DNA of 64,000 nt from Cloacibacterium caeni (GTDB lineage: Bacteria; Bacteroidota; Bacteroidia; Flavobacteriales; Weeksellaceae), in the NCBI RefSeq assembly GCF_907163125.1, contig NZ_OU015319.1, forward strand, positions 496,001-560,000, written 5' to 3'. The notes under the pieces were generated by a model. It saw only the letters and a program-made list of their open reading frames with translations, was not told the DNA's origin and did not search any database. The position numbers were made by a program, and so were the translations under genes. Positions 1 through 7,990 of the stretch are shown here, in pieces; within the stretch, counting starts at the first letter, position 1; the number at the start of each line of letters is the position of its first letter.

Positions 1-80
1 TTTTATCATATTTTTAAGATTCTTTTGGTAGGCGTTTTAGAAATTTCAATTAACTTTGAGATTCTTTAAAAATAAAATCC

Positions 81-536
81 ATGCAAAACGTTTTTGATGC
101 ACAAGATGCGCAAGAGTACATCAATAGAATCAATAATTTAACACCAGAAACCCCAAGAAAATGGGGTAAAATGAGTGTAGACCAAGTTTTAGCACATTTA
201 AATGTAGCCTATGACCTAACTTTTACGTCAGAAAAATTTCCAAAGCCTAGTTTTATTGCCAAATTTTTACTTTCGAGGTTTGTAAAGCCTAAAATCACCA
301 ACGAAATTCCTTATAAACAGAGTTTGCCAACAAGTCCAGCTTTTATCATTGCCGATGAAAGAAACTTTGAAGAAGAAAAAGCCAAATTAATTGGCAATAT
401 TCAGCGTGTGCAACAATTGGGAAGAGAAGCTTTTGAAGGAAAAGAAAATATTAATTTCGGAAAAATGACGGCTCAATGTTGGAATAATATGTTTGCGAAA
501 CATCTCAATCACCATTTAGAGCAATTTGGAGTTTAA
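81..536 (+). CDS. DUF1569 / DinB-like protein
   Basis: A 151-residue cytosolic protein of the DUF1569 branch of the DinB-like four-helix family. Family knowledge: these proteins often bind a divalent metal through spaced histidines and some are thiol transferases, but the DUF1569 branch has no firm function. Here the candidate ligands are H39 in the motif VLAHLN and H141, H144 and H145 near the C-terminus. No signal peptide or membrane segment is visible. The stop is only 2 bp before the next gene, so it heads a small operon with the VOC and GNAT genes. The length is normal for the family. The family call is firm; the biochemical role is unknown. Confidence 0.8.
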   Translation: MQNVFDAQDAQEYINRINNLTPETPRKWGKMSVDQVLAHLNVAYDLTFTSEKFPKPSFIAKFLLSRFVKPKITNEIPYKQSLPTSPAFIIADERNFEEEKAKLIGNIQRVQQLGREAFEGKENINFGKMTAQCWNNMFAKHLNHHLEQFGV

Positions 537-538
537 AC

Positions 539-991
539 ATGAAAAAAATATTATTTAGTTTTCTGTTGCTTTCGCAATTAATTTTTGCTCAAGAAAATAA
601 TACTTCAAATCAAAAAAATATGGAATTAGGAGCATTTTCAATAAGTCTTAAAGTAAAAGATATTAAAAAATCTGTTGAATTTTACGAAAAACTGGGTTTC
701 ACTTACAAAGCTGGAAACATAGATCAAAATTGGATTGTTCTTAAAAACGGAAATACAGTTATCGGACTTTTTCAAGGGTTTATAGAAGAAAATACACTTA
801 CTTTTAATCCAGGTTGGGACCAACAAGCGCAAAATCTTCCTGAATTTAACGATGTAAGAGAAATTCAAAAAAAATTGAAAGCGAAAGATGTAAAATTAGA
901 CAGAGAAGCTGATGAGAAAACTTCTGGTCCAGAATACATCATCTTGAAAGATCCAGACGGAAATCCTATTTTAATAGACCAACACAGATAA
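539..991 (+). CDS. Exported VOC (glyoxalase-fold) protein
   Basis: A 150-residue protein with a signal-peptide-like N-terminus (MKK, a hydrophobic run to about residue 17, then FAQ) followed by one vicinal-oxygen-chelate domain from about residue 28. The domain has the usual opening SISLKVKDIKKSVEFYEKLG and a C-terminal DPDGNPI motif. The metal-binding positions of true glyoxalase I are not evident, so the reaction is unknown. VOC proteins are normally cytosolic, which makes the leader odd. An internal ATG at 620 would give a leaderless version. It sits between two closely spaced genes, 2 bp after the first and 3 bp before the next. Confidence 0.8.
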   Translation: MKKILFSFLLLSQLIFAQENNTSNQKNMELGAFSISLKVKDIKKSVEFYEKLGFTYKAGNIDQNWIVLKNGNTVIGLFQGFIEENTLTFNPGWDQQAQNLPEFNDVREIQKKLKAKDVKLDREADEKTSGPEYIILKDPDGNPILIDQHR

Positions 992-994
992 GCT

Positions 995-1450
995 ATGAAT
1001 ATTGAAATTATTGATTTTGAACCGAAATATCGTGATGATTTTAAAAATCTAAATGTAGAGTGGCTAGATAAATATTTTGAAGTAGAACCTTATGATAAAG
1101 AGGTTTTATCTAATCCTGAAAAATATATTTTAGAAAAAGGCGGAAAAATTTTTTTTGCAAAACTTGAGGATAAAATTATAGGAACTGTAGCTTTAATGCC
1201 GAAAAATAGTTCTTTTGAATTGACCAAAATGGCTGTTACAGAAAAAATTCAATCAAAAGGAATAGGAAGTCTGCTCATGCAAAAATGTATTGATGAAGCT
1301 AAAAATCTAGGCTTGAAAGAAATCTTTCTTTTTTCTAATACCAAATTGGATAAAGCCATTAATCTTTATAAAAAAGTAGGTTTTTTAGAAGAACATTTTG
1401 ATAGTTCAGATTACAAAAGAGCAAATATTTATATGACTTTAAAACTATAA
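995..1450 (+). CDS. GNAT family N-acetyltransferase
   Basis: A 151-residue GCN5-related acetyltransferase, expected to move an acetyl group from acetyl-CoA to an amine. The acetyl-CoA pyrophosphate loop is seen as Q86-S-K-G-I-G91, preceded by the beta-4 strand FELTKMAV. The length is that of a single GNAT domain with no extra domains. It follows the VOC gene by 3 bp, so it is probably co-transcribed. The substrate cannot be read from the sequence; small-molecule amines or protein N-termini are both possible. Confidence 0.87.
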   Translation: MNIEIIDFEPKYRDDFKNLNVEWLDKYFEVEPYDKEVLSNPEKYILEKGGKIFFAKLEDKIIGTVALMPKNSSFELTKMAVTEKIQSKGIGSLLMQKCIDEAKNLGLKEIFLFSNTKLDKAINLYKKVGFLEEHFDSSDYKRANIYMTLKL

Positions 1451-1468
1451 ACATAAAAATTTAAAAAT

Positions 1469-1915
1469 ATGGCTACAGCAAACATTTATCTTACTTTTGA
1501 TGGAGAATGCGAAGCAGCATTCAAGTTTTATCAATCGGTTTTAGGTGGAGAAATTCCTATGTGGAACAGATTCGGCGAAATGCCTCCACAAGAAGGAATG
1601 CCACCACTTTCTGAAGAACATAAAAACAGAATTATGCACGTTACACTTCCTATTTCTACAGAAACTGTTTTGATGGGAAGCGATTCTATGCCAGGAATTC
1701 ATAAGATTACCAAAGGAAATAATTTTGCAATTTCACTCAATGCACAATCTAGAGCTGAAGCAGAAAAATTATTTAACGGTCTTTCAGAAGGAGGAAATGT
1801 AACGATGCCATTACAAGATACTTTTTGGGGAGCATATTTCGGAATGTGGGAAGACAAGTTTGGGATTCAATGGATGGTGAACTATGATGCCCCTGATAAA
1901 ATTCAGCAACATTAA
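1469..1915 (+). CDS. PhnB-like VOC family protein
   Basis: A 148-residue protein of the PhnB / 3-demethylubiquinone-9 methyltransferase-like VOC group. It shows the typical opening YLTFDGECEAAFKFYQSVLG, the segment RIMHVTLPI, and the C-terminal pattern DKFGIQWMVNY. Members of this group are cytosolic, dimeric and mostly of unknown function despite the inherited methyltransferase name. No signal peptide is present, in contrast to the VOC protein at 539. It follows the GNAT gene by 18 bp and probably belongs to the same transcript. Confidence 0.85.
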   Translation: MATANIYLTFDGECEAAFKFYQSVLGGEIPMWNRFGEMPPQEGMPPLSEEHKNRIMHVTLPISTETVLMGSDSMPGIHKITKGNNFAISLNAQSRAEAEKLFNGLSEGGNVTMPLQDTFWGAYFGMWEDKFGIQWMVNYDAPDKIQQH

Positions 1916-1976
1916 TCAAGATATTTTTTGTAAATTCGAGTATAAATAATTGTTCAATCTTAAAAATGATAACGCT

Positions 1977-2399
1977 ATGCACGATAATGTTAAAATCAGC
2001 GTAAAAGTTAACGCACCAATAGAAAAAGTTTGGGATGCGATTACGAATAGAGAACAGATGAAAGAATGGTATTTTAATATACCAGACTTCGAATTGAAAG
2101 AGCATGCCGCTTTTAATTTCTTTGAAGGAGAAGATAAAAAATTACACCATCACTGCGAAATCGTAGAGATTATTCCTCAGAAAAAATTAAAACATTCTTG
2201 GACGTATCCTGATTATACCCATGATAAAACATTAGTAAAATGGGAGCTCCAGCCAGAAAGCAACGGAACGCTGGTTACTCTTACACACAAAGGTTTAGAA
2301 AACTTTGATCATCTAGGCGCTGATTTTAAGAAAGAAAAATTCCAAAAAGGTTGGGACGAAATCCTAAACAAAGCTTTGAAAAATTTTGTTGAAAACTAA
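1977..2399 (+). CDS. SRPBCC / AHSA1 domain protein
   Basis: A 140-residue START-like (AHSA1, activator of Hsp90 ATPase homologue 1-like) domain protein. The opening VKVNAPIEKVWDAITN and the later VKWELQPESNGTLVTLTHKG are typical. These domains form a hydrophobic cavity and bind lipids or other small ligands; no enzyme function is assured. The open frame extends upstream to a TTG at 1950, but the ATG at 1977 matches where the family starts, so I chose it. A hairpin terminator lies 27 bp downstream. Confidence 0.82.
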   Translation: MHDNVKISVKVNAPIEKVWDAITNREQMKEWYFNIPDFELKEHAAFNFFEGEDKKLHHHCEIVEIIPQKKLKHSWTYPDYTHDKTLVKWELQPESNGTLVTLTHKGLENFDHLGADFKKEKFQKGWDEILNKALKNFVEN

Positions 2400-2426
2400 A
2401 AATTCTTAAAATTTATTAAATATTAG

Positions 2427-2457
2427 GCATCATTCTTATAGAGTGGTGCTTTTTTTG
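2427..2457 (+). terminator. Rho-independent terminator
   Basis: A 9-bp stem (2427-2435 with 2441-2449, two G-U pairs) with a 5-base loop is followed by a run of eight T. It ends the transcript of the SRPBCC gene. Confidence 0.75.
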
Positions 2458-2465
2458 TAATTTTG
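2458..2465 (+). promoter_or_regulatory. Bacteroidetes -7 element (TAATTTTG)
   Basis: The octamer matches TAnnTTTG and lies 18 bp before the ATG of the glutaminyl cyclase gene, right after the preceding terminator. No clear -33 TTG is seen. Confidence 0.55.
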
Positions 2466-2482
2466 AACTAAATAATTTAAGA

Positions 2483-3502
2483 ATGAAAAAAACACTTTTC
2501 GTAAGTATATTTGCCCTATTTTTATTGACTTCATGTAATAAAGACAAAGAGATTTTAGACGCTCTCAATACCTATAATACAGAAATGGAAACCAAAGGTT
2601 ATCATTTCGGGGACAAAATAAACCTACCCAAAGAAGTTACAGAAAACGCAGAAAGCATCAGCATCAGTTTTGGAGACAAGGAAACAAGCGATTTAGTAGT
2701 AGATCCAGCATTTTTTACTTTAGGAGATAATGCGGTAACCATCAATATTACCAGAGATGGAAAAGTGCTGAGTCAAGATGCTACCATAAATGTTTTTGCC
2801 AAAAATCCAGAAGCGCAATTGACTTATGAAATCGTGGCAGAATATCCTCACGATAAGGCTAATTTTGTACAAGGATTTCAGCTAGAAGGAAACACCATTT
2901 ATGAAAGTGATGGACAAAACGGACAATCTAAAATTTTAAAATATACCTTAGGTCAAACCAATGCTACAACTTATACCGCGCAACCTGCAGATGTTTTCTC
3001 TGAAGGAAGCACTATTGTAGGAAATAAAGTGTATCAGTTGACTTGGCAAAATAAAAAAGGTTTTATTTATGATAAATCATCGCTTAAACTTCTATCAGAA
3101 TTTCCTTATCCTAATGTAATGGGAGAAGGTTGGGGTTTAACGTATGATGGTAAAAATCTTATCGCTTCAGACGGAACTAAAAATCTATATTTCTTAGATG
3201 TAAATGACCCTTCTAAAATGGTAAAATACATCTCTGTAGCTGGAAATACTGAAGTGTATGACCAATTAAATGAATTAGAATATTATAACGGTTTTGTTTA
3301 CGCTAATGTTTGGCAAAAACCGTATATTCTAAAAATTAATCCAAAATCTGGAGAAGTGGTGGCAAGAATAGATTTCTCAGAAATTGTGAAAAAACACAAC
3401 ACAGGAACAGATGATGTTCTCAACGGAATTGCCTTCAAAGGGCAAAATATGCTTGTTACAGGAAAAAATTGGGACAAAATCTATGAAGTAAAAATTAAGT
3501 AA
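2483..3502 (+). CDS. Lipoprotein glutaminyl-peptide cyclotransferase
   Basis: A 339-residue lipoprotein. A lipobox LTSC puts the lipid-bearing cysteine at C18. Residues of about 30-110 form a small beta-rich region, and from about residue 120 the plant-type glutamine cyclotransferase fold begins (EYPHDKANFVQGFQLEG), a beta-propeller of about 220 residues ending GQNMLVTGKNWDKIYEVK. The enzyme converts N-terminal glutamine of peptides to pyroglutamate with release of ammonia. In Bacteroidetes many exported proteins begin with Gln after signal cleavage, so the likely targets are periplasmic or surface proteins. It has its own promoter and is transcribed alone or with the next gene, 59 bp on. Confidence 0.9.
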   Translation: MKKTLFVSIFALFLLTSCNKDKEILDALNTYNTEMETKGYHFGDKINLPKEVTENAESISISFGDKETSDLVVDPAFFTLGDNAVTINITRDGKVLSQDATINVFAKNPEAQLTYEIVAEYPHDKANFVQGFQLEGNTIYESDGQNGQSKILKYTLGQTNATTYTAQPADVFSEGSTIVGNKVYQLTWQNKKGFIYDKSSLKLLSEFPYPNVMGEGWGLTYDGKNLIASDGTKNLYFLDVNDPSKMVKYISVAGNTEVYDQLNELEYYNGFVYANVWQKPYILKINPKSGEVVARIDFSEIVKKHNTGTDDVLNGIAFKGQNMLVTGKNWDKIYEVKIK

Positions 3503-3561
3503 ATTTTATACTGAAAGTTTCTGGTTTTTTCTTGATAATACATTTTACAAACACAAATGCC

Positions 3562-4323
3562 ATGAAACGATTATCACTTATTTTTACATTTATTTGTGCT
3601 ACACTTTTTGCACAAAAAGAATTTCCTATTATCATAAAAGATAGTGTTAGAGATGTTCTTATAGATGATTATGAGAACATTTATGTGTATCGCAATACAG
3701 ATTTGAGTATTCTGAAATATGATTCTCTAGGTCATAAAAAAGCACAAGTCATGTTTCCGCAACCGTTTAAAATACAATCGGTTGAAAACCCTCTGAATAT
3801 TTTTTTATTCTCAGAAAACGGACAGGAAATTAAAATTCTAGACCAGAATCTTAATGAAATTCAGTATCTAAACCTATACCAAAAATTCGGACATGTAAAA
3901 GCGGTTTATTCGCAAGATTTACAGTTTATTTGGGTGTTAGATTCTGCTCGAAAGCAATTGATACAGTACAATTATCGAGAGGATAAAATTATCAATATCT
4001 TTCCTTTTGACATGGATTTGAGTACTGTGGTAGATTTTATCGTGTATCAAAATCAATTATACATACTCAGAGAAAATTGTTTCAGCGTTTATGAACTCAA
4101 AGGTGCTCATAAATATTCTATCGACATAGAAAATGGTAAAAGATTAAGACGCGTAAATGATAAAATTTACGTCATAGAACAAAATACCATTTCACTCTAC
4201 ACACCAGCTCAATTATTCTATCCTGTATTTTCTAAAGAAAATTTTATCATTGTGGAAAAAAACAGCAATCAATTTTTGGCTTTGATAGAAGACAAACTTT
4301 ATCTTTACGGAATAGAAAAATAG
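3562..4323 (+). CDS. Exported protein of unknown function
   Basis: A 253-residue protein that I do not recognise as a named family. It starts with a clear signal peptide (MKRLSLIFTF... cleaved near LFA|Q), so I prefer the ATG at 3562 to the upstream TTG at 3532. The rest is rich in short beta-strand-like repeats with aromatic and polar residues (IYVYR, IFLFS, IWVLD, LYILR, IYVIE, LYLYG), which suggests a beta-propeller lacking obvious catalytic residues. The stop lies 5 bp before the kinase gene, so the two are coupled. A role at the envelope is inference from the leader only. Confidence 0.75.
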   Translation: MKRLSLIFTFICATLFAQKEFPIIIKDSVRDVLIDDYENIYVYRNTDLSILKYDSLGHKKAQVMFPQPFKIQSVENPLNIFLFSENGQEIKILDQNLNEIQYLNLYQKFGHVKAVYSQDLQFIWVLDSARKQLIQYNYREDKIINIFPFDMDLSTVVDFIVYQNQLYILRENCFSVYELKGAHKYSIDIENGKRLRRVNDKIYVIEQNTISLYTPAQLFYPVFSKENFIIVEKNSNQFLALIEDKLYLYGIEK

Positions 4324-4328
4324 AATCG

Positions 4329-4943
4329 ATGCATATTGCTGTTACTGGAAACATAGGCGCGGGAAAAACTACTCTAACTACCATGTTGTCAAAACATTAT
4401 GGTTGGGATGCGCAATTTGAAGATGTAGATCATAACCCATATTTAGAAGACTTTTACGAAGACATGAGCAAATGGAGTTTTGCGCTCCAAATCTATTTCT
4501 TAGGAAGCAGATTTCGCCAAGTAAAAGAAATTAGAGAGAGTGGTAAAAATATAGTTCAAGACAGAACCATCTACGAAGATGCTTATATTTTTGCGGAAAA
4601 CTTAAATGATATGGGCTTGCTTACCGAAAGAGATTTTAACAATTATTCTTCGCTGTTTCATCTGATGAAATCCTTTGTTTCGGCACCAGATTTGCTTATT
4701 TATTTAAAGTCAGATGTTCCTAATTTAGTAAAGAAAATCTACAAAAGAGGAAGAGATTATGAAGCCAGCATTAGCATAGAATATTTATCTAAACTAAACG
4801 AAAAATACGAAAAATGGATTTCTAACTACAAAGAAGGAAAACTACTTATTATAGAAGTTGATGATTTAGATTTTGTAGAAAGACCAGAAGATTTCGGGTA
4901 TATTTTAGAGAAAATAGAAGCAGAATTGCACGGACTTTTTTAA
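4329..4943 (+). CDS. Deoxynucleoside kinase family protein
   Basis: A 204-residue kinase of the dNK / deoxyguanosine kinase family, which phosphorylates deoxynucleosides with ATP for nucleotide salvage. The P-loop GNIGAGKT lies at residues 7-14, the DRTIYEDAYIF segment near residue 78 matches the DR[ST] substrate site, and KRGRDYE near residue 139 is the lid. The length is normal. In flavobacteria such genes are common single kinases, and the specific base preference cannot be read here. It follows the unknown exported protein by 5 bp. Confidence 0.9.
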   Translation: MHIAVTGNIGAGKTTLTTMLSKHYGWDAQFEDVDHNPYLEDFYEDMSKWSFALQIYFLGSRFRQVKEIRESGKNIVQDRTIYEDAYIFAENLNDMGLLTERDFNNYSSLFHLMKSFVSAPDLLIYLKSDVPNLVKKIYKRGRDYEASISIEYLSKLNEKYEKWISNYKEGKLLIIEVDDLDFVERPEDFGYILEKIEAELHGLF

Positions 4944-5021
4944 GCATTAGCGTTGTAGAATGATTGAGAATTAGAGAACATTGATAAAAATCCATCATTA
5001 AACATCTAATATCCAAAATTT

Positions 5022-5363
5022 ATGATTACCATCTTACATAATAATCGCTGCGGAAAATCTAGAGCTGCCTTACAGTATTTAGAATCTAAAGGTGTGGCAT
5101 TTGAAGTAAGAAATTACTTAGAAAACCCATTGTCTGAAGTAGAAATAGAAGATTTATTATCTAAATTAGATACTTCAATACATAACATTATCAGAAAAAA
5201 TGAAGATTTGTGGAAAGAAAATTTCTCAGAAACAACGTATTCTGATAGTGGTTTAGTTTCTATTTTGGCAAATTATCCTAAACTTTTGCAAAGACCAATT
5301 GTGATAAAAGATAATAAAGCCATCATCGCAAGAGAAATAGAAAAATTAGAAAAATTTTTATAA
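5022..5363 (+). CDS. arsC: ArsC-family protein (arsenate reductase-like)
   Basis: A 113-residue thioredoxin-fold protein of the ArsC/Spx/YffB family. It opens HNNRCGKSRAALQYLESKG, with the single N-terminal cysteine (C10) followed by G-K-S as in glutaredoxin-dependent arsenate reductases, and keeps the RPIVI cis-proline segment near residue 91. Family knowledge: ArsC reduces arsenate to arsenite; many chromosomal copies without an ars operon have unproven activity. No arsenite pump or ArsR is nearby. An IS3 element begins two bases after its stop, separating the gene from its original terminator at 6681, yet the reading frame looks complete. Confidence 0.8.
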   Translation: MITILHNNRCGKSRAALQYLESKGVAFEVRNYLENPLSEVEIEDLLSKLDTSIHNIIRKNEDLWKENFSETTYSDSGLVSILANYPKLLQRPIVIKDNKAIIAREIEKLEKFL

Positions 5364-5398
5364 ATGACTAATCCTAAAATAGGTTTACAAGTTTTACA

Positions 5399-6283
5399 TT
5401 AAGATACCAATCCGGAAGATATTGATTTTCCGGATTTTTTGTGGATTGTTTCCGGGGTTTTCATCTTCAGACTAAGATGTGGTCTTTTGTTGTTGTAAAT
5501 ATAAATACTTTCTTTAACCATTTGTTTTAAATCCTGAATGTTTTTGCATTTATAAATTAAAAATTCCTGCTTCAATATTCCGTTTATTCTTTCTGCCAAA
5601 GCATTTTGATAACAATCATAGCCATCTGTCATTGAGGGTTTTATTTTGTTTTCAACAAGTACTTTCTGATACACTTCTGAGCAATATTGCAATCCTCTGT
5701 CTGAGTGATGAATAAGCGGAAGATGTGTTGTTCTGTTTTTAACGGCCATTTTCAGAGCTTTGACTACATTTTCAGCATTCATATTTTCACTTAATTCGTA
5801 ACCCATTATTTTTCTGCTGTAAGCATCCGTAACCAAAGATAAATAACAGACATTCGTTTTGGTTTTTATATAAGTGATATCGCTTACAAATACCTGTTCT
5901 TTTCTTTTCAGGCAAGTCGTTTTCAAAAGGTTGGGGTGTTTTCTGAGCCAGTGTTTGGAGAAAGTTGTTCTTGTATATCTTTTCTTAGGATAAATAAGCA
6001 GGTTTTCTCTTCGTAAATAATTGAACAGCGCATCTCTGCCTATTTTTATCTTTTCAAGCTTGAACTTATTTTTAAGCAAATAATAAAGTTTTCTTGTTCC
6101 TATTCTGGGCTGTTCTAAACGAATCTCCTCAACAAATCGTTTAACTTTCTCCAATTCTTTTTCCCGAACACATAATCTTTGGCGCTGCTGGTAAATGGCT
6201 TGTCTGCTTATCCCAAACAATCTGCAGATTTTGGATAAACTCAATCCTTTTTCTTGGAGTTGTCTGACTGTTTGGGCGTAAAC
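5399..6283 (-). CDS. IS3 transposase OrfB (frameshift domain)
   Basis: The catalytic half of the transposase with an rve/DDE integrase core: D in VSDITYIKTK, D in HSDRGLQYCS, and E in NALAERINGILKQEF. Read alone it would start at a TTG (6244) that overlaps the orfA stop as TTGA. The -1 frame is open back to the slippery run at 6283-6289, which adds VYAQTVRQLQEKG before LSLSKICRLFGISRQA. The fused OrfAB would be about 410 residues, normal for IS3 transposases. I therefore give the domain as beginning at the frameshift site. Confidence 0.9.
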   Translation of the reverse strand, partial: VYAQTVRQLQEKGLSLSKICRLFGISRQAIYQQRQRLCVREKELEKVKRFVEEIRLEQPRIGTRKLYYLLKNKFKLEKIKIGRDALFNYLRRENLLIYPKKRYTRTTFSKHWLRKHPNLLKTTCLKRKEQVFVSDITYIKTKTNVCYLSLVTDAYSRKIMGYELSENMNAENVVKALKMAVKNRTTHLPLIHHSDRGLQYCSEVYQKVLVENKIKPSMTDGYDCYQNALAERINGILKQEFLIYKCKNIQDLKQMVKESIYIYNNKRPHLSLKMKTPETIHKKSGKSISSGLVS

Positions 6284-6630
6284 TTTTTTCGAATCTGTGT
6301 GCCGTATTGCTTGTCCGAGATATCAATCATCATATTGAGAACTTTGGTTTTTAGTTTCTCATCAGCTAATTCTTTCTCTAATCTTTTAATCTTTTCGGCG
6401 GGTGTTTCTTTGGATTGTAACATGGTATGAATGGTGGGTTTGCTCCAATCTAAATTACCATATTTTCTGAGCCAAACCAAAACGGTACTTCTACCTTGGA
6501 TACCGTAATGTTGCTGTGCCTGTTTGTAAGTGAATTCGCCCTTTTCTACACGGCTTACAATACCTAATTTAAAAGCCATTGTGTAATCTTGTTGTGTACG
6601 CTTTTCTACTGTCTTCTCTCGATTTTCCAT
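6241..6630 (-). CDS. IS3 transposase OrfA (helix-turn-helix)
   Basis: A 129-residue OrfA with the IS3-type helix-turn-helix (EFTYKQAQQHYGIQGRSTV, then VLVWLRKYG) that recognises the element ends, and a coiled region (AEKIKRLEKELADEKLKTKV) used for multimerisation. Near its C-terminus the codons CGA AAA AAG form the slippery heptamer A-AAA-AAG at 6289-6283, where a fraction of ribosomes should slip by -1 into orfB. OrfA made alone usually acts as a regulator of transposition. Confidence 0.9.
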   Translation of the reverse strand: MENREKTVEKRTQQDYTMAFKLGIVSRVEKGEFTYKQAQQHYGIQGRSTVLVWLRKYGNLDWSKPTIHTMLQSKETPAEKIKRLEKELADEKLKTKVLNMMIDISDKQYGTQIRKKFTPKQSDNSKKKD

Positions 6631-6680
6631 AATAAGTCTATTTGGTGTAAACTTATTTTAGGACGGGTCAAAAATAAACA

Positions 6681-6712
6681 AAAAAGCGAACTCACAAGAG
6701 TTCGCTTTTTTT
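6681..6712. terminator. Bidirectional terminator
   Basis: A perfect 13-bp stem (6681-6693 with 6698-6710) and 4-base loop, with A-run on one side and T-run on the other. It serves the epimerase gene on the minus strand and must originally have ended the arsC transcript before the IS3 element inserted. Confidence 0.85.
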
Positions 6713-6723
6713 ATCTAAACTTT

Positions 6724-7623
6724 TTATTTGTTAATTAAATCATCTAAAGCAGCATTTAAATCTGGGTATTTAAAAGTAAATCCTGTTGATTTTATTTTCT
6801 CGTTTGACGCTCTGCTTCCATCTAAGATAATCGTAGACATTTCTCCCATAATCAGTTTCATCATGAATTCTGGAATAGGAATGGGCAAGAAAAATTTGTT
6901 TGATTTTTGAGCCATACTTTTCATGAAAGTTTCATTGGTCACTGTTTCATCTGCTACCGCGTTGTAACTTCCATTGTATTGAGGGTTTTCTATCGCTTCT
7001 ACATACATATTCGCCAAATCTTCTATATGAATCCAGTTCATCCATTGTTTACCTTTTCCTACAGGTGAAGCCAAGTTGAAATCTGTTAATTTTTTCAATG
7101 GAACAAAACTTCCGCCTTCTTTTGCCAAAACCATTGCTGTTCTTAAGCAAACCACACGTTCTGCAATTTCAGAAAATTGATAGGCAGATTTTTCCCAATC
7201 CACTGATAGTTCTGCCAAAAAATCTAGTTTTTTGATGGGCGAATTTTCAGTGAGAATTTCATCACTCGTAAAAGTTCCGTAATAATTAATTCCAGAAGCT
7301 GAGATGAAACTTTTTAGTTTGATTTGATGCTTTTCGCAGTAAGATTTGAGAAGATTAGCAGCATTAATTCTAGAGCTGTAAAGTTCTTTTTTATATTCTT
7401 TCGTCCATCTTTTGGCAATGGTAGCACCTGCTAAATGAATAATAGCTTCTATGTTTTCAAAAGCAGCATCTTCTATGAAATTTTGATCTGGATTCCATTG
7501 AAATTCATTAGGTTTTCCCGTTTTTTTTCTGGTCAAAATTACAATTTCATGACCTATTTCTTTTAGTTTTCGAACTAAGTATTTCCCGATTAAACCAGTG
7601 GCTCCTGTTACTAAAATTTTCAT
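6724..7623 (-). CDS. TIGR01777 family NAD(P)-binding epimerase
   Basis: A 299-residue extended short-chain dehydrogenase of the TIGR01777 (YfcH-like) family. The Rossmann glycine motif GATGLIGKYL is at residues 7-16, and the C-terminal half holds the DUF1731 region (SNEKIKSTGFTFKYPDLNAAL). Family knowledge: these resemble nucleotide-sugar epimerases, but no reaction is proven and the usual Tyr-Lys pair is not obvious in the expected place. It is the last gene of the exporter operon, after a 58-bp gap that contains a CATCCTT satellite tract, so its co-transcription is uncertain. Confidence 0.85.
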   Translation of the reverse strand: MKILVTGATGLIGKYLVRKLKEIGHEIVILTRKKTGKPNEFQWNPDQNFIEDAAFENIEAIIHLAGATIAKRWTKEYKKELYSSRINAANLLKSYCEKHQIKLKSFISASGINYYGTFTSDEILTENSPIKKLDFLAELSVDWEKSAYQFSEIAERVVCLRTAMVLAKEGGSFVPLKKLTDFNLASPVGKGKQWMNWIHIEDLANMYVEAIENPQYNGSYNAVADETVTNETFMKSMAQKSNKFFLPIPIPEFMMKLIMGEMSTIILDGSRASNEKIKSTGFTFKYPDLNAALDDLINK

Positions 7624-7639
7624 AAGTTAAATTTCAAAA

Positions 7640-7680
7640 TTTATAAATCATCCATCATCCTTCATCCTTCATCCTTCATT
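7640..7680. repeat. Short tandem repeat tract (CATCCTT)
   Basis: Intergenic direct repeats of CATCCTT (catccatcatccttcatcc then ttcatccttcatt). The tract resembles other simple-repeat gaps in the window at 13300, 16826, 23334, 29845 and 56549. Confidence 0.6.
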
Positions 7681-7681
7681 A

Positions 7682-7990
7682 TTACAACATAATTACGCCC
7701 TCAATTTTGGCAACTTCTTGATAAAGTCTGATAACATGTTCCGCATCGAGTACGAAACATTGTATGGAAATGCTGATGTATTTTCCGTTACTGCTTTCTC
7801 TGGTAGAAAAAGTATTTTTGGTGCCGTCAAAAACCTTATAAATTTCGGTAAGTTTTTCTTGATTATTGACAATGATGAATTTATAAAGATAATCTTCAGG
7901 GAAATTGTGATTTTTCTCTAAGTTTATTTTTAAAGAAGCATAAAATTCTGCTTGTTCATCAAATGGTTCGTTTCCTGTTACTTCTATCAT
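7682..7990 (-). CDS. DUF493 (YbeD-like) protein
   Basis: A 102-residue protein of the DUF493/YbeD family with a small alpha-beta fold resembling the regulatory ACT-like domain. Recognisable stretches are FPEDYLYKFIIVNNQEKLTEIYKVF and SNGKYISISIQCFVLDAEHVIRLYQEV (only described here in part). In E. coli ybeD lies beside lipB and its function is not settled. The start overlaps the tolC-like stop by 4 bp, so the two genes are translationally coupled. Confidence 0.8.
   Translation of the reverse strand: MIEVTGNEPFDEQAEFYASLKINLEKNHNFPEDYLYKFIIVNNQEKLTEIYKVFDGTKNTFSTRESSNGKYISISIQCFVLDAEHVIRLYQEVAKIEGVIML

Larger units (their letters stand above)
5365..6670 (-). mobile_element. IS3-family insertion sequence (1306 bp)
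   Basis: A complete element with imperfect terminal inverted repeats of about 25 bp: left TGACTAATCCTAAAATAGGT at 5365 and right (read inward) TGACCCGTCCTAAAATAAGT from 6670, continuing TTACA in both. It carries orfA and orfB with an A6G slippage site. The flanks give AAA on both sides, a possible 3-bp target duplication that is not decisive in A-rich DNA. It has inserted between the arsC stop codon and the shared terminator at 6681. Both ends and both frames look intact, so it may still move. Confidence 0.92.

Noticed and set aside
5022-5363. ArsC truncated by the IS3 element
   Set aside because: The protein is 113 residues, the usual size of its Bacteroidetes relatives, and its C-terminal segment after the cis-proline is complete; the stop codon lies before the element end.
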